From assembly GCF_003966735.1 (NCBI RefSeq), contig NZ_AP017378.1, forward strand, positions 3,306,905 through 3,370,904: DNA of 64,000 bases. Direction: 5' to 3'. The stretch comes from Desulfovibrio ferrophilus. GTDB lineage: Bacteria > Desulfobacterota > Desulfovibrionia > Desulfovibrionales > Desulfovibrionaceae. The notes under the pieces are model-generated. The model saw only the letters and a program-made list of their open reading frames with translations. It had not been told where the DNA came from and searched no databases. Below, piece after piece: positions 41,954 through 50,088 of this stretch; within the stretch, counting starts at the first letter, position 1, and every line of letters starts with the position of its first letter. A program made the position numbers and the translations under genes.

Positions 41954-43177
41954 TTAATTCTGGCTGCGCAGGATATCAAGAACCTCAAAGCGGGAGGCTT
42001 GCCAGGCCGGGTAGACGCCTGCGGCAAGCCCTAACAGTACGGAACCGATTAATACTGAGACGAGCAGGAGCGGGCTGACCACAAAGGGAAAGTCCGCCAG
42101 AAGGTGGACCAGCAGGACCAGGCCCATGGAGCATGCGACACCAAGAGTGCCCCCCACACCGGAGAGCAGACCGGCTTCGAACAGGAACTGGGCGATGATG
42201 TCGCCGCGGCGGGCACCGACGGCTCGGCGGACGCCGATCTCCAGTCTGCGGGCGCGCACCAGCAGAATCATGATGGACAGAATTCCCAATCCACCCACGG
42301 CGAAGGAGACTGAGGAGCTGATGAGTCCCAGCGTGCCGACCAGATCAAGGGCCTGCGTCTGGAGTTTGATTGTGTCCTTGGCCGTGAGTACCGAAAAATC
42401 ATCTTCGGACCCGGGCAGGATGGAATGGCGCGAGCGCAGAATCGTGGTCGCTGCGTCCTTGGTGACTTCGAGGTTTGTTCCCCGGGCCAGCCGGATGTAG
42501 GCGCCCGTGATGTGGTCCTGATTGGACATGCGGCGCATGTAGGTGGAAAGCGGTAGGTAGATGAGTTCATCCTGATCGGTGCCCACGATGTCCGCACCCT
42601 TGGGTTCCATGACCCCAACGACCTTGGCTCGGGCCCGGTAAAAGGACACCTCCCTCCCCACGGCCTGCTGCGCTCCTCCGAACAGTCGTTGAGCTATCTT
42701 TTCCCCGAGCACGCAGACCATGGCTCTGGATTGGACTTCCTCGGTGTTGAAGAAACGACCGGCCTGGGGACGAACGCTGCGAATGGTCTGATAATCTGGG
42801 GTGGTCGCCATGAGCAGGGCGGTGATTTTGGTGGCTCCGGAGCGTACCCCCATGCTCTGCTGGATAAAGGGCGTGCCTTCCAGAGCGCCGGGCAGGCCTT
42901 CAATCAGGGCTTCGGCGTCCGAAATCTTGAAGGTGATGGGGCTTGATGTAGTGCGGACGCCGCCGCTGCGGCGGAAACGGACGCCTCCCGCGCGGGCCAT
43001 GAACAGGTTCGGCCCCAGCTTTTCGGTTTCGATCTCGGCTTTGCGCTCCATGGCCATGGAGACATGTTGTACACCAGTCAGTGCCAGCGCACCCAGAAAG
43101 ACTCCCAGCATGGCCAGAACAGTTCTCAGCTTGTGCGTCCTCAGTGACGACAGGGCGATGCGCAATCCAAAATGCAT
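41954..43177 (-). CDS. MacB/FtsX-type ABC transporter permease, orphan
   Basis: A 407-residue protein: an N-terminal helix (about 18-40, TVLAMLGVFLGALALTG), a periplasmic MacB_PCD-like domain (about 45-250) and an FtsX-type domain with three helices (about 275-400, GLGILSIMILLVRARRLEIGVRRAVGARR). MacB-type proteins use mechanotransmission to export peptides, toxins or lipoproteins. No ABC ATPase is adjacent, unlike most such permeases. It could use an ATPase encoded elsewhere. The start at ATG 43177 is chosen to begin at the family's first helix; ribosome-binding evidence is poor. Confidence 0.82.
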   Translation of the reverse strand: MHFGLRIALSSLRTHKLRTVLAMLGVFLGALALTGVQHVSMAMERKAEIETEKLGPNLFMARAGGVRFRRSGGVRTTSSPITFKISDAEALIEGLPGALEGTPFIQQSMGVRSGATKITALLMATTPDYQTIRSVRPQAGRFFNTEEVQSRAMVCVLGEKIAQRLFGGAQQAVGREVSFYRARAKVVGVMEPKGADIVGTDQDELIYLPLSTYMRRMSNQDHITGAYIRLARGTNLEVTKDAATTILRSRHSILPGSEDDFSVLTAKDTIKLQTQALDLVGTLGLISSSVSFAVGGLGILSIMILLVRARRLEIGVRRAVGARRGDIIAQFLFEAGLLSGVGGTLGVACSMGLVLLVHLLADFPFVVSPLLLVSVLIGSVLLGLAAGVYPAWQASRFEVLDILRSQN

Positions 43178-43333
43178 GGGCTGGTTGTACCCGGATTCCT
43201 GCGACTGTGGAAGGGCTGATGGAGTCCTGCAGCGGATGCGCATGCGTTTGTTGTAAAGCGGGGTTGACCGGAGAGAGGGGCGGTCTTACCCTCAAATGCT
43301 TCCACTCCCTTAGACAATCCACAGCGAGCACCC

Positions 43334-44749
43334 ATGACTTCCGAAGAGACCTCCCGCCCTTACCGCACCATCTGGCGACTGGCCTGGCCCCAGGCGTTGA
43401 TGATGTTTTTCCATTTCTGGATCGGATTTGTGGATGTCTATGTGGCGGGCCTGATGAACCGCGAGGTTCAGGCCGCCTTGGGCTTGATCACTTCCTGCCT
43501 GTTCTTTTTGCTCATCATCGCCATTTCCGTGGCCAATGGATCGGTGGCGGCCATCAGCCAGTCTCTGGGAGCTGGACTGACTGCCCGAGCCCGCCGTTAT
43601 GTGGGCTTGTGTCTGGAGATTGGTGCCTTGGGCGGTCTGCTCTTTATGGTGGGCGGCGTGGCGGCCAAGGACCTGTTGCTGGCCGCCCTGCACGTGCCCA
43701 TGGAGATTCGGGGTATTACTGCCGAGTTTTTGGACGTCTATGCCCTGCTCTTGCCTTCGTATTATCTGTTGGTCATCACCAACGCCGTGTTCCGGGCGCG
43801 CAAGGAAGTGATGATTCCCACGGCCACCATGCTGGTCATCACCGTGGTCAACGCCCTGGCTGATTTCGGGCTGGGCTTGGGACTGTGGGGGTTGCCTCGT
43901 CTGGAACATCAGGGTCTGGCCTGGGCCACGTTCTGGTCCGTGAGTGCGGGTGCCCTTGTGAATCTGTTCATGCTGTGGCGCAAGGGCTTGCTGAACCGCA
44001 AAACGTTCCCCCCTTTGCGTTGGGTCCGTGCGGCCTTGCCCTATCTGATGAAGGTGGCTTGGCCCTCGGGGTTAATGCAGATTTTCTGGCAGACGGGATA
44101 TCTGGTGTTGTTCGCCATTGCCGCCAGCCTGCCCGTGAATAGCGTCAATGCCCTGGCAGGCATGACTGCTGGCCTGCGCATCGAAGCCATTCTGTTTCTG
44201 GCAGGATTCGCGTTCAATATGACGGCCTCGGTGCTGGTGGGGAACTACCTCGGGGCCGGGGAACCGGCTACAGCCAAGCGGTTCGGATATATGATCTGGG
44301 GCATCGGTGTGGTCTCCATCGGTCTGCTGACATTGGTGGTATGGCAATTTGTTGCCCCCATCGCCGCGCTCATGTCCACAGAGGTGGGGGTGCGGGTCCA
44401 GATCGAGAGCTATCTGTTCTATAATCTGCTGGCCATTCCATTTACCCTGACCAGCATGATTATTGGCGGAGCTCTGAACGGGGCCGGGGCCACTCTGTAC
44501 AATACCGCTGTGTTCGGCGTGACGGTGTGGTGTGTGCGTTTGCCGCTTGCCTGGTATCTGGGGCATGTGCTCATTGCCGAGGCTTCTGGAATCTGGATGG
44601 CCATGCTTTGTTCTCAGGCTGTACAGGCATTCCTGATACTGTGGGTTTATCAATTCAAGGACTGGTCGCGTTTTGGCATGATCCAGAAGCGAAACAAGGT
44701 TCAACCGCTGGTGGGGGTCGCGCCCGCCGGAGTGAATCTCAGAAAGTGA
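43334..44749 (+). CDS. MATE family efflux transporter
   Basis: A 471-residue inner-membrane protein with twelve helices in two repeated halves, typical of NorM/DinF-type MATE transporters. The start RTIWRLAWPQALMMFFHFWIGFVDVYVAGLM and the mid-region GLRIEAILFLAGFAFNMTASVLVGNYLG are conserved family segments. MATE pumps export cationic or organic compounds using a sodium or proton gradient. It is divergent from the MacB-type permease and four to seven bases upstream of a DUF2156 gene, with which it is probably co-transcribed. Confidence 0.92.
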   Translation: MTSEETSRPYRTIWRLAWPQALMMFFHFWIGFVDVYVAGLMNREVQAALGLITSCLFFLLIIAISVANGSVAAISQSLGAGLTARARRYVGLCLEIGALGGLLFMVGGVAAKDLLLAALHVPMEIRGITAEFLDVYALLLPSYYLLVITNAVFRARKEVMIPTATMLVITVVNALADFGLGLGLWGLPRLEHQGLAWATFWSVSAGALVNLFMLWRKGLLNRKTFPPLRWVRAALPYLMKVAWPSGLMQIFWQTGYLVLFAIAASLPVNSVNALAGMTAGLRIEAILFLAGFAFNMTASVLVGNYLGAGEPATAKRFGYMIWGIGVVSIGLLTLVVWQFVAPIAALMSTEVGVRVQIESYLFYNLLAIPFTLTSMIIGGALNGAGATLYNTAVFGVTVWCVRLPLAWYLGHVLIAEASGIWMAMLCSQAVQAFLILWVYQFKDWSRFGMIQKRNKVQPLVGVAPAGVNLRK

Positions 44750-44756
44750 GGAAATG

Positions 44757-45647
44757 ATGAGCACCTGCACTGGCGTTGATTTCAAGCCCATCTCTCTGGA
44801 TGGGCAGGACGAATATCTCAAACGGTTTGCCGAGTGTCCGCAGAAGGTCTCGGACTACAGCTTCACCAACATCTGGGGTTGGGCCGAGCATTACGGACTG
44901 GAATGGTTTTTTGGTGAATCACACGTCTGGCTCAGGCAGACTCGCCCCGAGGTTGTGTATTGGGCCCCTGTGGGGCCATGGAAAAATGTGCCCTGGGACC
45001 AATGCCCCACCTTGCCCAACTGCGGCCCGTTCACCCGGGTACCCGAGGAATTGGCACTGCTGTGGCAGGATTGCTTCGGTGATCGCCTGGAATTGACCGA
45101 GGCCCGCCAGCATTGGGACTATGTGTATTCCGTCCCGGAATTGACGGTGTTGTCCGGCAATCGTTTTCACAAGAAGAAGAATCTACTCAATCAGTTCAAG
45201 AAAAAGTATGACTACCACTACCATTCCATGACCCGTGATTGCGTGGAAGATGTGCTGGACATGCAGATGGACTGGTTCAACTGGCGTGATGCCGAATCGC
45301 GTGCCGTGCTTTCCGCTGAGAATACCGCTATCCAGCGCGTGTTGCAGAACTGGGATGATTTGCGCGGGGTGTTCGGCGGCGTGATCGAGGTGGATGGCTC
45401 CAAAGCTGCCTACACCGTGGGTGAACACCTCTGCGATAAGACTCTGGTGATCCATTTCGAGAAGGGAATAACCCACTACAAAGGTATTTATCAGGCCGTG
45501 AATCAGATGTTCCTGGAGGGCGAAGCCGAGGTCTATGAATTCGTGAACCGCGAGCAGGACCTGGGTGACCCGGGGCTGCGCAAGGCCAAGGAATCCTATC
45601 ATCCCGTCAAGTATCAGAAGAAGTTCGAAGTCGCTATTGCGTCCTGA
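44757..45647 (+). CDS. DUF2156 (phosphatidylglycerol lysyltransferase C-terminal-like) protein
   Basis: A 296-residue protein of the DUF2156 group, a pair of GNAT-like folds related to the catalytic part of MprF. Visible segments are SDYSFTNIWGWAEHYGLEW, DYVYSVPELTVLSGNRFHKKKNLLNQFKKKY, and the C-terminal VYEFVNREQDLGDPGLRKAKESYHPVKYQKKF, strongly conserved in this family. There is no membrane domain, unlike MprF. An aminoacyl-transfer role is possible but unproven. ATG 44757 is preferred to 44754 for ribosome spacing (GAGG five bases upstream). It is co-transcribed with the MATE pump. Confidence 0.82.
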   Translation: MSTCTGVDFKPISLDGQDEYLKRFAECPQKVSDYSFTNIWGWAEHYGLEWFFGESHVWLRQTRPEVVYWAPVGPWKNVPWDQCPTLPNCGPFTRVPEELALLWQDCFGDRLELTEARQHWDYVYSVPELTVLSGNRFHKKKNLLNQFKKKYDYHYHSMTRDCVEDVLDMQMDWFNWRDAESRAVLSAENTAIQRVLQNWDDLRGVFGGVIEVDGSKAAYTVGEHLCDKTLVIHFEKGITHYKGIYQAVNQMFLEGEAEVYEFVNREQDLGDPGLRKAKESYHPVKYQKKFEVAIAS

Positions 45648-45701
45648 ATAGAGGTCTGTCGGCCCTGAATGTCTGCTGCCTGAAAGGTACAGAAGCGGCA
45701 C

Positions 45702-45732
45702 AAGGCCCGTCCCGAAAGGGGCGGGCCTTTGC
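45702..45732 (+). terminator. Terminator after the DUF2156 gene
   Basis: AAGGCCCGTCCC (45702-45713) pairs with GGGGCGGGCCTT (45718-45729), one G-T pair, GAAA-like loop, then a short T run. It lies between convergent genes and may act in both directions. Confidence 0.75.
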
Positions 45733-45752
45733 TGTGCTGGTTCGGGGTTGGC

Positions 45753-46367
45753 TTAGCTCGCCTTGAGACGAGCCGTGAGCAGGTAGCCCAATTCATCATC
45801 CAGCAGCACGCCGGGCTCAAACCCTGCGTCGCGCAGCATGGCGCGGATCTCCGTAGGCTCGGGCATCAGGTCGTGCTCCACGGCAGTGCCTGCCTTGCGA
45901 TGGTGATCATTGATGGTTTCTGAATTGATGAAGTGATGAATGATCAACGATCCGCCTGGGCGCAAAGCCAAGGCCATGCAGCGCAGGGCCGAAGGTTGAT
46001 CCTCGATGTGCGGAAAGACCTGATGACAGAGTGCGACGTCGAAGCCGTCCGGTTCCAGGGGTTGCTCCTCCAGTGACCCCGTCAGGGCGGTGGCGTTGGG
46101 GATGTCGCGGAGCCGTTCCTGAGCCAGGCGGATCATTTCGGGGCTGATGTCCATGCCCAATACATGACCCTCAGGGCCGACCCTATTGGCGAGTTCAGCG
46201 GTCAATCGACCCGTGCCACAGCCGGGTTCCAGTACTCTGCATCCTGCAAGGGGACCGGTCTGCGCAAAGAGTCGTTCCAGCTTGGGAGCTTCTTCATGTC
46301 CGTAGTCGGCAGCGGCCCATGGGGCATTGGCCTGGGCATCGAAAAATCTGGTTTTGTCAGCGTACAT
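45753..46367 (-). CDS. Class I SAM-dependent methyltransferase, last gene of the metal-uptake cluster
   Basis: A 204-residue methyltransferase with motif I VLEPGCGTGRLTAELA (about 45-60), motif II VLGMDISPEMIRLAQ, and ALCHQVFPHIEDQPSALRCMALALRPGG. It resembles UbiE/Methyltransf_11 proteins; the methyl acceptor is unknown. Its start lies within the end of the permease gene, an 11-base overlap on the same strand, so it is translationally coupled to the ABC importer. This suggests it acts on the imported metal complex or its ligand, by inference. Confidence 0.8.
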   Translation of the reverse strand: MYADKTRFFDAQANAPWAAADYGHEEAPKLERLFAQTGPLAGCRVLEPGCGTGRLTAELANRVGPEGHVLGMDISPEMIRLAQERLRDIPNATALTGSLEEQPLEPDGFDVALCHQVFPHIEDQPSALRCMALALRPGGSLIIHHFINSETINDHHRKAGTAVEHDLMPEPTEIRAMLRDAGFEPGVLLDDELGYLLTARLKAS

Positions 46368-47256
46368 GGTTTCTCTCCGGTGCGATGGGTGAAGTGGTTT
46401 GGACTTCTCCCGAGAAGTTGAGTGAGAGCCGTTGACGGCGCGAAAGCCCCTTTTTTTTGGGGGAGAACAGGGTGCAGAGCACGAACAGAAGCGTGGAAAT
46501 CATGACGATGACCGCGCCCGAGGGAATGTCGAAGGCATAGGACGCCAACAGGCCGCCCCAGCAGGACACCACGCCAAACACTGCGGCCAGAATGAAGATG
46601 CGCTTGAGATCGTAGGAGAGTTGATAGGCCGCCGCCGCTGGATTGATGATCAGGCTGTAGATGAGCAGGCCACCGATACTGCGCAGTGACGCCGTGACTG
46701 TGGCTCCGGTAGCAATCAACATGGCGTAGTAGATTGCTGTGGCGGGAATTCCTGCGGCAAGGGCAACGCTGCGGTGACAGAGCACGGCCCTGACCTCCTT
46801 GAAGAAGAGCATCAGGGCTGCCAGCAGAATGATGGTGACTGCTCCCATGACCCACAGGTCAAGTTTACCCACGGTCAGGATACTGCCCCAGAACAGGTTC
46901 AGGGCTTTGGACTTGGGGCCGGGCATCAGGCCGATAAACAGAAAAGCCAGTCCGAGCATGGCCGAGAACACGATGCCCACTACGGTTTCCGGGGCAAAGT
47001 CCGTCCTGTCCGAAAGTGGGCCGATGAGTCCGGCGACGCCTAAACTGAAGACAAAGGCCATGGCCAGTCCGTCCGGCGAGCCCATGAGCATCCCCAGCAA
47101 GGCCCCGGCAAAGGCGGCGTGGGCCATGCACGTGCCGATGGCCGTGATGCGCATGGTCACGACCAGAACTCCGGTTATGGCGCAGGACACTCCGCCCAGC
47201 AGACCGGCCAGAAAGGCTTTTTGCATGAATCCATAGTGCAGAATCGAAAAATCCAT
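46357..47256 (-). CDS. znuB: Metal ABC transporter permease (ZnuB/MntB family)
   Basis: A 299-residue inner-membrane protein with about eight helices and family segments QKAFLAGLLGGVSCAITGVLVV, MAHAAFAGALLGM and SIGGLLIYSLIINPAAAAYQL. It is the channel subunit of a cluster A-I type importer for Zn2+ or Mn2+. The C-terminal ~35 residues extend past the last helix as a charged tail. It lies 12 bases after the ATPase gene and overlaps the following methyltransferase gene. The metal is inferred from the family and not proven. Confidence 0.88.
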   Translation of the reverse strand: MDFSILHYGFMQKAFLAGLLGGVSCAITGVLVVTMRITAIGTCMAHAAFAGALLGMLMGSPDGLAMAFVFSLGVAGLIGPLSDRTDFAPETVVGIVFSAMLGLAFLFIGLMPGPKSKALNLFWGSILTVGKLDLWVMGAVTIILLAALMLFFKEVRAVLCHRSVALAAGIPATAIYYAMLIATGATVTASLRSIGGLLIYSLIINPAAAAYQLSYDLKRIFILAAVFGVVSCWGGLLASYAFDIPSGAVIVMISTLLFVLCTLFSPKKKGLSRRQRLSLNFSGEVQTTSPIAPERNHVR

Positions 47257-47268
47257 CCGGGACTCCTG

Positions 47269-48102
47269 CTAGTAGCAGATATGTTTTCGCCCGTTGATCT
47301 CGGCGATGTGAATGTTCGTGCCGTACAGCTCGTTGAGCCGTGTTTCGTCCACGGCTTGTTCCGGTGGGCCTTCCCAGAGGAGTTGCCCGTTTTTCATGCA
47401 GGCGATGCGGTTGCAGATGTCGGGCAGGGTATTCAGGTCATGGGTCACGATCATGCTGGTCAGGGAAAACTTGAGGTGTAGCTTCTGCACCAGCCCCAGG
47501 ATTTCGCGCTGGGCCTGCCAGTCAAGAGAGGCTGTGGGTTCATCCAGCAGCAGGATGCGCGGGCGTTGCAACAGTGCTCGGGCAATGGCTACACGTTGCT
47601 GCTCTCCGCCGGACAGATGCCCCAAGGGGCGTTCGGCCAATGAACTCAGGCCCACCAGATGCATGAGTTCTTCGGTGCGCTGATGGAAGATAGGCGGCAC
47701 GGAGCGCAGCAGGCCCACAAGTCCATAGCAGCCTGTGAGGATGGATTCACGCACTGAAATGGGCAGCAGGGGGTCGATGTCCTGCTGTTGAGCCACATAG
47801 CCGATGCTCTTGCGTAATTCTCCTGCGGTTTTTGGAGTCACGCGTTGGCCCAGTGCCGTGACTGTTCCTCCCACCACCCGGCCCAACCCGTTGACCACGG
47901 TGAGCATGGTGGTTTTGCCTGCCCCGTTGGGGCCGATGACTCCCAGAAAATCTCCGTGGCGCAGGGAGATGTTTACCCCGCGCATGGCCACGTGCTGTCC
48001 GTAGGCCGCACTGACGTTGTCCAGGCGAATGGCCTCGTCTTGGGCCTTGTCCGGTTCAGCATGCGGAGAGTTCACTGCAATTGGGGTGATCTGCTTGGTC
48101 AT
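47269..48102 (-). CDS. znuC: Metal ABC transporter ATPase (ZnuC family)
   Basis: A 277-residue ATPase with Walker A GVIGPNGAGKTT, Q-loop GYVAQQQDIDPLLPISV, signature LSGGEQQRVAIARAL, Walker B ILLLDEPTASLD and switch His in VTHDLN. The VAQQQ.I...PISV stretch is characteristic of zinc/manganese/chelate importers. It has an N-terminal extension of about 25 residues before the ABC domain. Its ATGA start overlaps the binding-protein stop, showing coupling within the importer operon. Confidence 0.92.
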   Translation of the reverse strand: MTKQITPIAVNSPHAEPDKAQDEAIRLDNVSAAYGQHVAMRGVNISLRHGDFLGVIGPNGAGKTTMLTVVNGLGRVVGGTVTALGQRVTPKTAGELRKSIGYVAQQQDIDPLLPISVRESILTGCYGLVGLLRSVPPIFHQRTEELMHLVGLSSLAERPLGHLSGGEQQRVAIARALLQRPRILLLDEPTASLDWQAQREILGLVQKLHLKFSLTSMIVTHDLNTLPDICNRIACMKNGQLLWEGPPEQAVDETRLNELYGTNIHIAEINGRKHICY

Positions 48103-48941
48103 GAGTTGTATTCACTTCCTTGCAGGGCGTTGAGCAGGCGCTCGATATTGACTCTCAGGGCATCCTCCCATGTGTTGGTATCGGGAAAGCCTCCGGGAAA
48201 GTTGGAGAGCATGATGCGCCGTGCCGAAAGCTCTTCGGCCAACCCCCGGCCTCCGTCACCGCTTTGCAGATTGTCGATGACCAGAGTGGCTTTGCCGCTT
48301 TTGCCTGCGTCCACGACCCTGGCCATTTGCTCGGGATTCATGTCACCGGGGCGATAGAAGACCGTGGCCACGGGGAATCCTGCCCAGCGTGCAAGGCCTT
48401 CCTGCATCTGGGCACAGACCACGGGGTGCCTTTGGGCTCCGGCTTGATGCAATCGGAACAGGAGTTCCTGCTCCAGAGTGGTGATACGAGCCAAGCGTCG
48501 TTTGGCGGCGTTTTGAATGGCTTGATTTTGTTGCGGGGCAATCTCCCCGAGCCGTTGGGCCATGGCCCGGGTGTAGCGGGCATGGACCTGGGGCAGCATG
48601 GAGTTACCTGGTTCGGCCACGATTTCAACGTGCAATTGTGCATTGGCGGCGGCATCGATCAGGATACGCATGTTTTCCAAATCTTGTTGCCAGGGGTGTA
48701 AAAACAGGGCTTCGGCCTTGTTCAACAGAACCAGATCGGCGGGCCGCAGGTCATAGTGACCGGGGCAGGCTCCACCCGGAATGAGTGCTCTGACCTCGGC
48801 CTGAGGGCAGAGGTCGTGCAGGATGTCTGCAAGCATTGTGGTCCCTGCCAGCAGACGCAGGGGTTGGTCTTCAGCCTGCGCGGGCCTGGGGAGCATCAAC
48901 GATAGGCAGATCAGCAGGGCAGGGACAATGCGCATGATCAT
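48099..48941 (-). CDS. znuA: Metal ABC transporter substrate-binding protein (ZnuA-like, cluster A-I)
   Basis: A 280-residue periplasmic protein with a signal peptide (cleavage near AQAED, residues 21-25). It follows the ZnuA layout: RLLAGTTMLADILHDLC, a GGACPGHYDLRPADL loop with a probable metal-binding His, LFLHPWQQDLENM and a long linking helix. The classical third and fourth ligands are less clear: FYRPGDMNPEQ replaces a typical GHxD region, and no His-rich loop is present. The substrate may therefore be a metal chelate and not a bare ion. GGAG inside the upstream gene's end, eight bases before the ATG, indicates coupling. Confidence 0.78.
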   Translation of the reverse strand: MIMRIVPALLICLSLMLPRPAQAEDQPLRLLAGTTMLADILHDLCPQAEVRALIPGGACPGHYDLRPADLVLLNKAEALFLHPWQQDLENMRILIDAAANAQLHVEIVAEPGNSMLPQVHARYTRAMAQRLGEIAPQQNQAIQNAAKRRLARITTLEQELLFRLHQAGAQRHPVVCAQMQEGLARWAGFPVATVFYRPGDMNPEQMARVVDAGKSGKATLVIDNLQSGDGGRGLAEELSARRIMLSNFPGGFPDTNTWEDALRVNIERLLNALQGSEYNS

Positions 48942-48946
48942 TGTTC

Positions 48947-50032
48947 TTACTCCAATGGCGTTTGGCGTTTGCGTCCGATAATCAATTGGGAATCCAGCCG
49001 GTCGCCGATCTTGCCCAGACGGTTGGGGGCGAATTCGTGGACCCCGGCGATGCGCAGAATCTCGTAATGGCTGGTCAGATATTGCAGGACCTCTTCGTGG
49101 GACATGTCGTTTTTGAAACGATAGATGTTGGGGCCTTTATTCACTCCCGAAAAGCCGCGCATGGACCATTCCATATCCAGAAGCGGACTCTTGGTCCGTT
49201 CGCCACGGGCATAATAGGCGTGCTTGGTGATGAACAGGCCACCTGGGGCCAGTGCCGAATGGATTTTGTCCAGCAGTGCGCGGGTCTTGCCGCCTGGATT
49301 GTAGGACAGGAGGATGGCGTCGTAGCCATCGCCTATGGGGTCCGTGAATTGGTTGCCAGCTTGGAAGTTCACGCGTTTGCCATCGAATTTTTGGGCGTAG
49401 TGCTCCGCTGCCTCCTGCAGTCCCGGCAGGTCGAAGACAGTGGCCTGGAGCTTGGCGTTTTGCTGGCACAGGGCCACGGAATAGAGGCCGTGTCCGCCCC
49501 CCAGGTCGAGCAGGGTCCGAACGTTTTCGAATTCGGGCACCGAGCAGATGATGTCCGTGGTCTTTTGCAGTTCACCTGTCAGAGTTTCCGAGGCCAGGGC
49601 GTGGATGAACTCTCCTGCAAACCCATGCCCATTGCTGCCGTCTCCGGGGCCATTGATGAGCAGTTCTTCCAACTGCTCCCAGATGGAGATGCCGCCCCGG
49701 ACGCAGGACACCACGTTGCCCTGATAGAGCAGGGATGAACGGCGAAGAAAGGTCTGGGTTTGCTGGGTGTTGCGGTAGCCTTTGGGATCTTTTTCCAGAA
49801 AGTCCATTTCTTCCAGCAGGCGGCACAGGGCCAGGGTCATGGCCGGGTCGGTGTTCAGCTCCTGTGCCAACTGTGCGGCGGGTACCGCCTGCTCAAGATG
49901 CTCGAAGACTCCGATGTTCAGGGCGGCTTTGAGCGCCAAGAGGCTTTTGTAGCCGCGTTCGGCATCGTGGATGGTACGGTACAGTGTGCCTGCGTCCTGT
50001 GGGGATGGGATGAGATTTGGTTCAGTAGGCAT
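48947..50032 (-). CDS. O-methyltransferase family 2-like protein in the metal-uptake cluster
   Basis: A 361-residue SAM methyltransferase of the dimerising O-methyltransferase type. Residues ~20-100 form a winged-helix dimerisation domain (LLALKAALNIGVFEHLEQAVPAAQLAQELN); the catalytic domain has LLDLGGGHGLYSVALCQQN (motif I), VFDLPGLQEAAEHYA and LAPGGLFITKHAYY. Relatives include acetylserotonin and bacteriochlorophyll C20 methyltransferases, as well as enzymes of small-molecule synthesis. AGGA six bases before ATG 50032 sets the start. It lies between the TonB receptor and the ABC importer on the same strand. The acceptor is unknown. Confidence 0.82.
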   Translation of the reverse strand: MPTEPNLIPSPQDAGTLYRTIHDAERGYKSLLALKAALNIGVFEHLEQAVPAAQLAQELNTDPAMTLALCRLLEEMDFLEKDPKGYRNTQQTQTFLRRSSLLYQGNVVSCVRGGISIWEQLEELLINGPGDGSNGHGFAGEFIHALASETLTGELQKTTDIICSVPEFENVRTLLDLGGGHGLYSVALCQQNAKLQATVFDLPGLQEAAEHYAQKFDGKRVNFQAGNQFTDPIGDGYDAILLSYNPGGKTRALLDKIHSALAPGGLFITKHAYYARGERTKSPLLDMEWSMRGFSGVNKGPNIYRFKNDMSHEEVLQYLTSHYEILRIAGVHEFAPNRLGKIGDRLDSQLIIGRKRQTPLE

Positions 50033-50088
50033 GGTGTATCCTGTGATCGGGAAGCGCTGCCATGGTGGGCAGCGCTTCTCCAATGTGA

